This document shows positions 51,398 through 61,467 of a stretch of DNA of 64,000 bases, one piece after another. The DNA lies in contig JACPTI010000098.1 in NCBI GenBank assembly GCA_016192845.1, positions 1 through 64,000 of the forward strand, given 5' to 3'. Below the pieces are notes generated by a model, which was given only the letters and a program-made list of their open reading frames with translations, did no database searches and was not told the DNA's origin. A program made the translations under genes and the position numbers. The first letter of the stretch is position 1. Each line of letters opens with the position of its first letter. The DNA comes from Acidobacteriota bacterium. Lineage in GTDB: Bacteria > Acidobacteriota > Vicinamibacteria > Vicinamibacterales > UBA2999.

Positions 51398-52252
51398 CTA
51401 CACCGGCTCGATCTCGAAACTGAGGTCCGCGGCGGGCGCCGAATGCGTGAGCGCGCCGATCGACACGTAGTCGGCGCCGGTCGCCGCCAGTTCCGGCATG
51501 CGCGCAAGCGTCACGCCCCCGGAGATCTCCGTCTTGGCCACGCCGCGGCACCGCTTCACTGCCTCGATGATGTCCGGCGTCGAGAGGTTGTCCAGCAGGA
51601 TGATGTCGGCGCCGGCGCCGAGCGCCTCGTCGACGTCCTCGAGCCGCTGCGCTTCCACCTCGGTCGGCATCTCGCGGTTCGCCTTCCGCATACGCGTCAC
51701 CGCCGCGGCCACGCCGCCGGCCAGCCGGATGTGGTTGTCCTTGATGAGAATCCCCTCGTCCAGGCCGCTGCGGTGGTTGGTGCCGCCGCCCACGCGCACC
51801 GCGTACTTCTCGAGCGTGCGCAAGAGCGGCGTCGTCTTGCGCGTGTCGAGAATGACAATGCGTCCGGCGGCCGCCTCGACGAACTGCCGCGTGAGCGTGG
51901 CGATGCCGGACAGCCGCTGCAGGAAGTTGAGCGCCGTGCGCTCGGCGGTCAGCATGGCGGCGGCGTAGCCGCGATACTCCGCCACCACCTCCAGCGGCTC
52001 GCACCAGTCGCCGTCCGCGCGGCGCGGGGTGACCGCCACGGCCGGATCCATCTGCCGGAAGGCTTCAGACGCCACGTCGAGGCCGGCGATCACGCAGCGC
52101 GACTTCGCCAGCAGCACTCCGCGCGCCTTCTGGTCGCGGTCGACGACGCCTTCTGTCGTGACGTCGCCCCAGCCGAAGTCTTCCGCCAGCGCGCGCCGGA
52201 CGATCTCGCGGTAGAGCCCCGGATCGAGCGGCTCGAGCGGGGTCGCGGTCAT
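51398..52252 (-). CDS. nadC: Nicotinate-nucleotide pyrophosphorylase (quinolinate phosphoribosyltransferase)
   Basis: Converts quinolinate and PRPP to nicotinate mononucleotide in de novo NAD synthesis. 284 aa. Seen: AEDFGWGDVTTEGV, the TALNFLQRLSGIATLTRQFV helix, ILDTRKTTPLLRTLEKYAVRVGGGTNHR (substrate and phosphate loop, in the usual order), EVEAQRLEDVDEAL, and EISGGV. Its ATG shares one base with the valS stop (TGATG), and birA follows immediately. Confidence 0.95.
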   Translation of the reverse strand: MTATPLEPLDPGLYREIVRRALAEDFGWGDVTTEGVVDRDQKARGVLLAKSRCVIAGLDVASEAFRQMDPAVAVTPRRADGDWCEPLEVVAEYRGYAAAMLTAERTALNFLQRLSGIATLTRQFVEAAAGRIVILDTRKTTPLLRTLEKYAVRVGGGTNHRSGLDEGILIKDNHIRLAGGVAAAVTRMRKANREMPTEVEAQRLEDVDEALGAGADIILLDNLSTPDIIEAVKRCRGVAKTEISGGVTLARMPELAATGADYVSIGALTHSAPAADLSFEIEPV

Positions 52253-54828
52253 CAGGCGGCGGGCTCCTCGGCGAACGTGAGCTTGACCTCCCCGACGTCG
52301 GCGAAGCTCAGCTCGCGGATGTGCGCCGCCGCCTGAACATCGTGCGCGGCCGGCCGGAGCGGCTCGAAGCGGAGCGGCAGCACCGCGCGCTCGATCACCG
52401 CCTTCACCGGCTTCTTCGCGAGCGCCTTGATGCGCCGCACCTCGGCCAGCGCCGCCTGGCTCTGCGCAAACACCTCCACGGCCGCGGCGTCGGCGCCCCC
52501 GGCCGGCGCCACCACTTCCTCCACCGTCGGCCACGCCGCGCAGTGGATGGATCCCGGACGCCACCACGACCACACTTCCTCGGTCACGAAGGGCAGAAAC
52601 GGGGCGAAGAGCCGCAGCATCGCCGACAGCGCCACCAGCATCGCGCTGTTGGCGGAGGCGGCGCCTTCCGGAGTCAGGTCGCCGTAGCGGCGCGCCTTGA
52701 CCAGCTCGAGATAGTCGTCGCAGAAGGTCCAGAAGAAGCGCTCGGTCCGATCGAGCACGCGCGCGTACTCGTACGCCTCGAACTGGCCGGTCGCCTCCTG
52801 GACGAGCCGCGACAGGCTCGTCAGCATGCCGCGATCCAGCGCTTCGAAGATCGGGCCGCGAGGTTCGGCCTGCATCAGCGCGAACCGCGCGGCATTGAGG
52901 ATCTTGATCGCCAGGCGGCGGCCGACCTTCATCTGCCCCGGTTGTCGCGGATCGAAGATCGTGTCGGCGCCCGGCCCCGCGCTCGCAGCCCAGTACCGCA
53001 CGCCGTCCGACCCGTGCTCCTCGAGCAGCCCCATGGGGGTGACGACGTTCCCTCTCGACTTCGACATCTTCTTGCGGTCGGGATCGGTGATGAAGCCCGA
53101 AATGGCCGCGTGCCCCCACGGCAGCGATCCGTGCTCGAGATGCGCCCGCAGCACGGTCGAGAACAGCCACGTGCGGATGATGTCGTGCCCCTGGGGCCGC
53201 AGGTCCATCGGAAACACCCGGCCAAAGAGATCCTCGTCGTCCAGCCATCCGCTGATGATCTGCGGCGTCACCGACGAGGTCGCCCATGTGTCCATGATGT
53301 CGGGATCGCCGACGAAGCCGCCCGGCACGCCGCGCTGATCCTCGCGATACCCGTCCGGTACGTCGGTGGAGGGATCGACCGGCAGCCGCGCCTCGTCTGG
53401 AACGAGCGGCCGGCCGTACTCGACGCTGCCGTCCTGCGCGACGGGGTACCACACCGGAAACGGCACGCCGAAGAACCGCTGCCGGCTGATGCACCAGTCG
53501 CCGACGAGGCCGTTCACCCAGTTCTCGAAGCGGTGCCGCATGTACTCCGGGTGCCACTCGATCTCGCGTCCCCGCGCGATCAGCTCGTCGCGGTACTCCA
53601 TCGTCTTGATGAACCACTGGCGGCTCGTGATGATCTCCAGCGGACGCTCACCCTTCTCGTAGAACTTCACCGGATGGGTGATCGGCCGCGGCTCGCCCAC
53701 GAGATCGCCCGACTCGCGCAGCAGCTCGACGATGCGGCCGCGCGCCTTGCCCACCGAGAGGCCCGCCAGCTGGTCGTACGCCTGCTGCGCCCGTGCGGGA
53801 TCGCGCGATTCCCACTCCGGCGCACCCCACCGGATCGCCCGCAGCGTCCCGTTCGGCGCGATGACGGCGCGGACCGGCAGCCCCAGCTCGCGCCACCACG
53901 TCACGTCGGTCACGTCGCCGAAGGTGCAGATCATGGCGATGCCGGTCCCCTTCTCGGGGTCGGCGAGCGGGTGCGGGCGCACCGGCACGGCCGCGCCAAA
54001 GAGCGGTGTGACCGCCTCGGCGCCGAACAGCGGCTTGTACCGCTCGTCGTCGGGATGGGCGACGAGCGCGACGCAGGCAGGAATCAGCTCGGGCCGCGTG
54101 GTCTCGATCTCGACGGCCGCCGCACCAGGTCGGTGAAACCGGATCCGGTGAAACGCGCCCGGCTGTTCCCGATCCTCGAGCTCGGCCTGCGCCACCGCGG
54201 TGCGGAAATCGACGTCCCATAGCGTCGGCGCCTCAACCTGATACGCGATCCCGCGTGCGAGCAGCCGCAGGAACGCGGCCTGCGAGACCCGCTGCGCCCG
54301 CCGGCCGATCGTCGCGTAGGTCATCGACCAGTCGACCGAGAGGCCGAGGTGACGCCAGAGCCGCTCGAACGCCTCCTCGTCCTCGCGGGTCAGGCGTAAG
54401 CAGAGCTCCACGAAATTCGGCCGCGATACCGAGACCGGATGCCTGCCTGGCTTCTCGGGAGGCTGGAACGACGGGTCGTACGGCAGCGACGGATCGCAGC
54501 GCACGCCGTAGTAGTTCTGCACCCGCCGCTCGGTCGGCAGCCCGTTGTCGTCCCATCCCATCGGGTAGAACACCGCCCTGCCGCGCATGCGCTGAAAGCG
54601 CGCGACGACGTCGGTGTGGGTGTACGAGAAGACGTGGCCGACATGCAGTGAACCGCTGATCGTCGGCGGCGGCGTGTCGATGGAGTACACCTCGGCGCGC
54701 GGCCGCCCGCGATCGAACCGGTAGGTACCCTCCTGCTCCCAGCGCGCGCTCCACTTGGCTTCGAGCCCCTCGAGCGCGGGCTTCTCCGGAAGCACGATCG
54801 GGTGCTGAAGATCGCCGACCTCAGGCAT
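52252..54828 (-). CDS. valS: Valyl-tRNA synthetase, archaeal-like type
   Basis: Charges tRNA-Val. 858 aa. HIGH motif as GSLHVGHVFSYTHTD, followed by PMGWDDNGLPTERRVQ; the editing domain has ETTRPELIPACVAL; the tryptophan-rich DWCISRQRFFG; and KMSKSRGNVV. The sequence after HIGH (FYPMGWDDNGLPTE) is the archaeal and Rickettsia-type, not the usual bacterial GTDHAG form, and the C-terminal coiled coil of bacterial ValRS is lacking. ATG 54828 overlaps the previous gene's stop; a TTG at 54849 is less likely. First of a tight valS-nadC-birA run. Confidence 0.95.
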   Translation of the reverse strand: MPEVGDLQHPIVLPEKPALEGLEAKWSARWEQEGTYRFDRGRPRAEVYSIDTPPPTISGSLHVGHVFSYTHTDVVARFQRMRGRAVFYPMGWDDNGLPTERRVQNYYGVRCDPSLPYDPSFQPPEKPGRHPVSVSRPNFVELCLRLTREDEEAFERLWRHLGLSVDWSMTYATIGRRAQRVSQAAFLRLLARGIAYQVEAPTLWDVDFRTAVAQAELEDREQPGAFHRIRFHRPGAAAVEIETTRPELIPACVALVAHPDDERYKPLFGAEAVTPLFGAAVPVRPHPLADPEKGTGIAMICTFGDVTDVTWWRELGLPVRAVIAPNGTLRAIRWGAPEWESRDPARAQQAYDQLAGLSVGKARGRIVELLRESGDLVGEPRPITHPVKFYEKGERPLEIITSRQWFIKTMEYRDELIARGREIEWHPEYMRHRFENWVNGLVGDWCISRQRFFGVPFPVWYPVAQDGSVEYGRPLVPDEARLPVDPSTDVPDGYREDQRGVPGGFVGDPDIMDTWATSSVTPQIISGWLDDEDLFGRVFPMDLRPQGHDIIRTWLFSTVLRAHLEHGSLPWGHAAISGFITDPDRKKMSKSRGNVVTPMGLLEEHGSDGVRYWAASAGPGADTIFDPRQPGQMKVGRRLAIKILNAARFALMQAEPRGPIFEALDRGMLTSLSRLVQEATGQFEAYEYARVLDRTERFFWTFCDDYLELVKARRYGDLTPEGAASANSAMLVALSAMLRLFAPFLPFVTEEVWSWWRPGSIHCAAWPTVEEVVAPAGGADAAAVEVFAQSQAALAEVRRIKALAKKPVKAVIERAVLPLRFEPLRPAAHDVQAAAHIRELSFADVGEVKLTFAEEPAA

Positions 54829-55285
54829 GCTTGTTTCGTATCCGCTCAATTTCCTCTCTCACCAGCCGTTCCGCCACCTCGGAGACGACGTCCGCCGCGA
54901 CCGCGCGTGCGGCGTCTGGGCCGAGGCGCTCGATGATGCGGCGCGTCAATTCCTCCACCAGGGCGTCCGTGATGCGCGGTTCGGCGTCGCCCGTCACGAG
55001 CCGGACCGGCTGCGCGCCCGGCTCCCCTTGCTCGAGCGCCAGAATCGCCGCAAACGCCTCCGCGACCAGGCTCGGTGCGGGCGGCGCCCCGGCGGTTTCC
55101 GCGGCAGGCGGTTCTGCCTCGCCGCCGGGCGGCGAGGCAGGGCCGGCCGCGCGCGTCGTCAGCAGATGGTCGAGCCGTTCGAGTAACTCGTCCACTGAAT
55201 CCGGCGTGCCCTGGGCGGAGTCGACGGGCTTGTCCTCAGCGGAGTCCACGGGCTTGTCCTCAGCGGAGTCGAAGGGATCGCTCAC
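54821..55285 (-). CDS. Unknown acidic/helical protein between mutase subunit and valS
   Basis: 154 aa from GTG 55285, overlapping the mutase small-subunit stop (GTGA). The first 35 residues contain DSAEDKPV repeated twice and a third partial copy, encoded by a GTCCTCAGCGGAGTC direct repeat. A Pro/Ala spacer follows. The end ([20 protein letters not shown]) is an amphipathic helix reminiscent of PopZ-type or response-regulator-associated tails. No family assigned. The valS ATG overlaps its stop. Confidence 0.6.
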   Translation of the reverse strand: MSDPFDSAEDKPVDSAEDKPVDSAQGTPDSVDELLERLDHLLTTRAAGPASPPGGEAEPPAAETAGAPPAPSLVAEAFAAILALEQGEPGAQPVRLVTGDAEPRITDALVEELTRRIIERLGPDAARAVAADVVSEVAERLVREEIERIRNKHA

Positions 55286-55692
55286 ACCGACTCCACGCGC
55301 AACCGGGCGTGCTTCCGGATGAAGTCGACGATCTCCTGCATCGGCGTGCCCGGCAGGAAGATGCCCCGCACGCCGATCGCCTCGAGACGCGGAATGTCGA
55401 CGTCGGGAATGATGCCGCCGACCACGACGAGCACGTCGCGCAGCCCCTTCTCCTCGAGCAGCGCCATGACCGCCGGGCAGATGTGCATGTGCGCGCCGGA
55501 CAGGATCGACAAGCCGATGACATCCGCATCCTCCTGCAGCGCCGCCGCGACGATCTGCTCCGGCGTCTGGCGGAGCCCGGTGTAGATCACTTCCATGCCC
55601 GCGTCGCGGAGCGCGCGGGCGATGACCCTCGCGCCGCGGTCGTGGCCGTCGAGGCCCGGTTTGGCGATCACCACGCGGATTTTGTGAGCCAT
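55282..55692 (-). CDS. Methylmalonyl-CoA mutase, small cobalamin-binding subunit
   Basis: 136 aa. Complete B12-binding domain: [13 protein letters not shown] with the Co-coordinating His (DXHXXG form), [13 protein letters not shown], and [11 protein letters not shown]. This is the separate small subunit of the split-type mutase found in archaea and some bacteria; the large catalytic subunit lies 90 bp upstream. Together they convert (R)-methylmalonyl-CoA to succinyl-CoA, supported by MeaB and the epimerase from the 5-7 kb cluster. Confidence 0.93.
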   Translation of the reverse strand: MAHKIRVVIAKPGLDGHDRGARVIARALRDAGMEVIYTGLRQTPEQIVAAALQEDADVIGLSILSGAHMHICPAVMALLEEKGLRDVLVVVGGIIPDVDIPRLEAIGVRGIFLPGTPMQEIVDFIRKHARLRVESV

Positions 55693-55699
55693 GTAGTTC

Positions 55700-57458
<1,759 letters not shown>

Positions 57459-57563
57459 CGTTTCATTCTAGCCGGGTCCGACGCCTTCGCGCTTCGCGCC
57501 ATGGCGAGTCTCGCGAAGTCTTGACGGAGGTGGAAAGGACACGGCCTACAATAAGGGCGAGAC

Positions 57564-58814
57564 ATGGCTGAACACGGCAGCATCTTCCGGGCGATGCTCC
57601 AGGAATTCGACGAGGCGGCCCGGCTCCTCAACCTCGATCCCGGCATCTGGAAGATCCTCACGCACCCCAAGCGGCAGATCATCGTCTCGTGTCCCGTCCA
57701 GATGGACAACGGGGAGATCGAGGTGTTCACGGGCTACCGCGTGCAGTACAGCATCACGCTTGGGCCCGCGAAAGGGGGCATCCGGTACCACCCGGACGTG
57801 ACGCTGGACGAGGTCACGGCACTCGCCGCCTGGATGACGTGGAAGTGTGCGGTCGCCCATATTCCGTTCGGCGGCGGCAAGGGCGGGGTCGTGTGCGACC
57901 CGACGCGCATGTCGCGCCGCGAGCTGGAGGCGCTCACGCGCCGCTATGTCGCGGAGATCGTCGACGCGATCGGCCCGGAGAAGGATGTGCCGGCGCCCGA
58001 CGTCAATACCAACGATCAGGTGATGGCGTGGGTGATGGATACCTACAGCATGCACGTCGGCCACACGTCGACTGCCGTCGTGACCGGCAAGCCGCTCGAG
58101 CTGGGCGGCTCGGTGGGCCGGCGTGAAGCGACGGGACGTGGCGTCATGATCGCGACCCGGGAGGCGGCGCGGCACCTCGGCCGCGACCTCGCCGGCGCGT
58201 CGATCGCCATCCAGGGCTTCGGCAACGTCGGGTCGGTCTCCGCCGATCTCCTCGCGAAGGCCGGCGCGAAGATCGTCGGGATCACGGATCACAGGGGCGG
58301 CGCCTACCACGCCAGAGGCCTCGACATCCCGAAGCTGCTCGAGCATGCGCAGGCGCACAAGACCGTGGACGGCTTCCCCGGCGGCGAGCCGCTCACCAAC
58401 GAGCAGCTCTTCGCGCTCGACGTCGACGTGCTGATTCCCGCCGCGCTCGAGAACCAGATCACCATCGAGAACGCCTCGACGATCAACGCGCGCATCGTGA
58501 TCGAAGCCGCCAACGGCCCTGTCACGCCCGAAGCGAACAACATCCTCCACCAGCGCGGCGTCTTCGTCGTGCCCGACATCCTCGCCAATTCCGGCGGCGT
58601 CACCGTGTCGTATTTCGAATGGGTGCAGGACCGGTACGGCTACTTCTGGGACGAGAGCGACGTGAACGCGCGTCTCGAAAAAAAGATGTACGAGGCGTTT
58701 CACGACGTGCTGCAGACGTCGCTGAAGTACAAGGTCGACATGCGGACGGCGGCGTACATCGTCGCCATCTCGCGCGTCGGCACGGTCACGCAGCTGCGCG
58801 GCATGTACGCCTAG
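57564..58814 (+). CDS. gdhA: Glutamate dehydrogenase (Glu/Leu/Phe/Val dehydrogenase family)
   Basis: Oxidative deamination of glutamate to 2-oxoglutarate and ammonia, or the reverse. 416 aa. Seen: PVQMDNGEIEVFTGYRVQYS, GPAKGGIRYHPDV, catalytic Lys in WMTWKCAVAHIPFGGGKGGV, PAPDVNTND, and the nucleotide fold IAIQGFGNVGSVSADLL. Length fits the hexameric class. TACAAT at 57548 could be the -10 box, 16 bases before the ATG, but no well-spaced -35 is seen. Divergent from the mutase large-subunit gene, which suggests linked amino-acid catabolism. Confidence 0.94.
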   Translation: MAEHGSIFRAMLQEFDEAARLLNLDPGIWKILTHPKRQIIVSCPVQMDNGEIEVFTGYRVQYSITLGPAKGGIRYHPDVTLDEVTALAAWMTWKCAVAHIPFGGGKGGVVCDPTRMSRRELEALTRRYVAEIVDAIGPEKDVPAPDVNTNDQVMAWVMDTYSMHVGHTSTAVVTGKPLELGGSVGRREATGRGVMIATREAARHLGRDLAGASIAIQGFGNVGSVSADLLAKAGAKIVGITDHRGGAYHARGLDIPKLLEHAQAHKTVDGFPGGEPLTNEQLFALDVDVLIPAALENQITIENASTINARIVIEAANGPVTPEANNILHQRGVFVVPDILANSGGVTVSYFEWVQDRYGYFWDESDVNARLEKKMYEAFHDVLQTSLKYKVDMRTAAYIVAISRVGTVTQLRGMYA

Positions 58815-58831
58815 CGGCGACTTAGCGGCGA

Positions 58832-59869
58832 CTAGAACGCGCCGAGTGCCTGCCGGGCCTGTTCGAGGCGCGTCCGCCAGTCTCCCGTCGCCGCGGGGAT
58901 CAGGCGGTCGAGCGCCCGGGCATGGGCGATCCGCAGCGCGTCGGATGCTGATACCGTCACGTCGGGCGTGACGCCGCTGCCCTCCCAGCTGCGGCGCGTG
59001 ATGGCCGCTTCTACCCTGCCGTTCGGAACCGTGACCTCCAGCCACGCGTTCACGCGATAGGGCTGCCCGGCATTGGCCGCTCCAGCCGTCCGTTCGCCAA
59101 TCACCTGCGCCCGTGCACGCTCCTGCAGCAGGTACGCAAAGCCCTCCCCTCCAGAAAACGTGCGTGCCGCCGTCAGCACGTACACGGGCCGGCGCGCGTC
59201 CCGCTCGGGCACGCCGGGCCGGGGCGTCGCATACGTCGTGCGTTCGCCGGACCGCGACACGATGTCGAACAACGGCGCGCCCGGCTCGTCAATCAGGTAG
59301 CCGGCCAGCAGCGCCACCGTTTCGGGCGACCCGCCGCCGTTCTCACGCATGTCGATGATGAGCGCATCCGCGCGGCGCAGGAGGCGCATCGCCTCTCCGA
59401 CGGCATCACGCGCCTCCTCCAGGCGCCAAAATACCGTGAGATTGAGGTATCCGACGTTTCCGGGCAGTACTTCCACACGCTGCACGCCGCCGTTGGTGCG
59501 GCGAACGGCCTCCTCACGGGCGCTCGTGTCCGTCGCCTGGACCGGGAGCGGGCGAGCCGTGGCCACCCACAGATGCCTGTCCTGTGACTCGGAGAGCAGA
59601 TCGCGATTCAGCTGTGCCGCGAGCGTGTCAGGCGACGCTGCGGCCGTGTACGCCCCTTCCTGCAGCCGTTGCCGCAGCACACTGGCGATGCGCGCGGCGG
59701 CGGCGGCATCTACATACTCGCGCTCGACGATCGCCGCGATCTCGGCGACCGCCCTGCGGATGACGCCGACGCTGAGAGCGACCGAAGAAGCGGCACTCCC
59801 CTGAGCGAACAACAACGTCCCCGTGTGCCACCACACGAGCATCAGCCAGACGAGTGACCTCCCACGCAT
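58832..59869 (-). CDS. Exported S41-family (tail-specific/IRBP-like) serine peptidase
   Basis: 345 aa with signal peptide (WLMLVWWHTGTLLFAQ). Helical N-terminal lid (VIRRAVAEIAAIVEREY, as in IRBP-type S41 proteins), then VGYLNLTVFW, ADALIIDMRENGGGSPETVALLAGY, and the nucleophile in LTAARTFSGGEGFAYLL. GERTAGAAN follows. No PDZ domain. The 5' extension of this frame lacks similarity, so the ATG at 59869 is used. Convergent with gdhA, 17 bp between stops. Confidence 0.9.
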   Translation of the reverse strand: MRGRSLVWLMLVWWHTGTLLFAQGSAASSVALSVGVIRRAVAEIAAIVEREYVDAAAAARIASVLRQRLQEGAYTAAASPDTLAAQLNRDLLSESQDRHLWVATARPLPVQATDTSAREEAVRRTNGGVQRVEVLPGNVGYLNLTVFWRLEEARDAVGEAMRLLRRADALIIDMRENGGGSPETVALLAGYLIDEPGAPLFDIVSRSGERTTYATPRPGVPERDARRPVYVLTAARTFSGGEGFAYLLQERARAQVIGERTAGAANAGQPYRVNAWLEVTVPNGRVEAAITRRSWEGSGVTPDVTVSASDALRIAHARALDRLIPAATGDWRTRLEQARQALGAF

Positions 59870-59967
59870 GTGATCCTCGTTTCGACCCACGAAGCCCCCG
59901 TTTGTGACGGCGCGCGAGGGAGGAATCAGATCCGGGGCCGGATTGTGAGCCGCTCTGGACGCCGCCG

Positions 59968-61305
59968 TCAACCTTTCGGCACCGTCACCCGTCCGCGGTC
60001 GTTCGTCACGAAAAGCAGCGCGCCGGCGGCCAGCGCCGCCCCCCCGCCGAGCAACTGCGCCGTGGTCGCCCCGGCGAGAATCGCCAGAGACACGACAATG
60101 GCGAGCAGCGGGATTATCGGCCCGCCGGGCAGGACGAACGGGACGGGACCGATCCCGGCAACGCGCGCGTAACGCAGCCGAAGCGCCGCCGCGCACGTGC
60201 CGGTGTAGATCACGAGCCGCGCGACCCCGCTCGCCAGCGCGAGCACCACGAACGATCCCGACAGCGCGAGCGCGAGGATCACGCCCGTCATGCACAGAAT
60301 GGCGTTCGACGGCGTGCGGTACCGCGGATGGATCTTCGTGAGGAACCGCGGCAGCTCCCCGTTCTCCGCCAGCGCAAAGAGCATGCGCGAGCCGGTCAGC
60401 ACCGACCCGAAGCTGTTGCCCGCCATCGACACCACGGAGCCCGCGCTGATGAGGAGCGCGCCGGCCGCCCCCATGACCACCGCCGACGCGTCAGCGAGCG
60501 GCGTGCTCGAGGCCGCCAGCTCCGGCAACGCGCCCATGGCGACCAGGTGCGCCAATGTCATCACCGCGGTCACGGCGGCAATCGTCGCGACGAACGCAAA
60601 CGGGACGTGCCGCCGCGGGTCGGTCGCTTCGCCGGCCGGCACCCCGATGACGTCATAGCCGCCGAACGCGAACACGAGCAGCAGCGCAGCCGCCGACGCC
60701 TGACCGAGCGACACGGGACCGGATGGCGCAACCGCGTCGAGGTCGATGAACCACACGCCGATCGCAATGAAGAGGCCGAGTGGCAGGAGCTTGGCGATCG
60801 TGAGCAGATTGACCACGAAGGCGCTCGGGCGGATGCCGAGCAGATTGATCCCTCCGATGACGAGCGTGACGCCGGCAATCACGGCGGCGCGCCCGGCCCC
60901 ACCCGTCAGGACCGGCCAGTAGAACCCAAGCGCAAGCGCGATCCCGTTGGCAATCCCCGCCTGGCTCGTGATGCGGGCGACCCACTGCATCCATCCGATT
61001 TCGAACGCCACGAATCGACCGAAGGCCGCGCGTGCGTACAGGTAGGGACCGCCTGTCTGCTCGAACTGGCTCCCCAGCTCCGCAAAGCAGAGCGCGACGA
61101 GGAGCGATGCCAGGCCGACCGCCAGGAACGCGATCGGGCCCCAGGTCCCGACCTGCGCCGCCACCTCCGACGGCAGGAGGAAGATGGCGCTCCCGATAAC
61201 CTGATTGATGCCGATGGCAGTGAGGTCCCACTTGCCGAGGGCGCGGCGCAGCGTCGGCGCCCGCGCAGCCGCGACGGCCGATGCGCCAACCGTCGTTTCG
61301 GGCAT
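59968..61305 (-). CDS. APC-family amino-acid permease
   Basis: Inner-membrane amino-acid:proton symporter or exchanger, 445 aa, about 12 helices. The first helix carries LTAIGINQVIGSAIFLLPSE, the conserved unwound GXG-type substrate site; GGPYLYARAAFG in helix 3; FAFGGYDVIGVPAGEA in helix 6, another binding segment; and NSFGSVLTGSRMLFALAENGELP. Substrate not deducible; neighbours suggest amino acids released by the exported peptidases. The gap to the S41 gene (98 bp) shows no repeat. Confidence 0.92.
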   Translation of the reverse strand: MPETTVGASAVAAARAPTLRRALGKWDLTAIGINQVIGSAIFLLPSEVAAQVGTWGPIAFLAVGLASLLVALCFAELGSQFEQTGGPYLYARAAFGRFVAFEIGWMQWVARITSQAGIANGIALALGFYWPVLTGGAGRAAVIAGVTLVIGGINLLGIRPSAFVVNLLTIAKLLPLGLFIAIGVWFIDLDAVAPSGPVSLGQASAAALLLVFAFGGYDVIGVPAGEATDPRRHVPFAFVATIAAVTAVMTLAHLVAMGALPELAASSTPLADASAVVMGAAGALLISAGSVVSMAGNSFGSVLTGSRMLFALAENGELPRFLTKIHPRYRTPSNAILCMTGVILALALSGSFVVLALASGVARLVIYTGTCAAALRLRYARVAGIGPVPFVLPGGPIIPLLAIVVSLAILAGATTAQLLGGGAALAAGALLFVTNDRGRVTVPKG

Positions 61306-61373
61306 GTCAGGCTCTCGCGAGCAGCGCCGTGAAGGGACTCTTCGAATGCTGAGAAATTCACTCGGAACGCTGT

Positions 61374-61458
61374 GGCGCGGACCTTGTCAGGTCCGCGCCG
61401 GGCGAGCCCGACCCCGGGGCCCCATCGCGCCTGCGCGATGGGGTGGCGTGGCTCGCCC
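61374..61458. repeat. Compound nested palindrome between permease and VWA genes
   Basis: First a hairpin GGCGCGGACCT / AGGTCCGCGCC with loop TGTC (61374-61399). Then an outer stem GGGCGAGCC / GGCTCGCCC (61400-61408, 61450-61458) enclosing an inner stem CCCCATCGCGC / GCGCGATGGGG (61420-61443). All arms are exact. A strong candidate terminator for the VWA gene. Confidence 0.75.
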
Positions 61459-61467
61459 CACGTGGCG

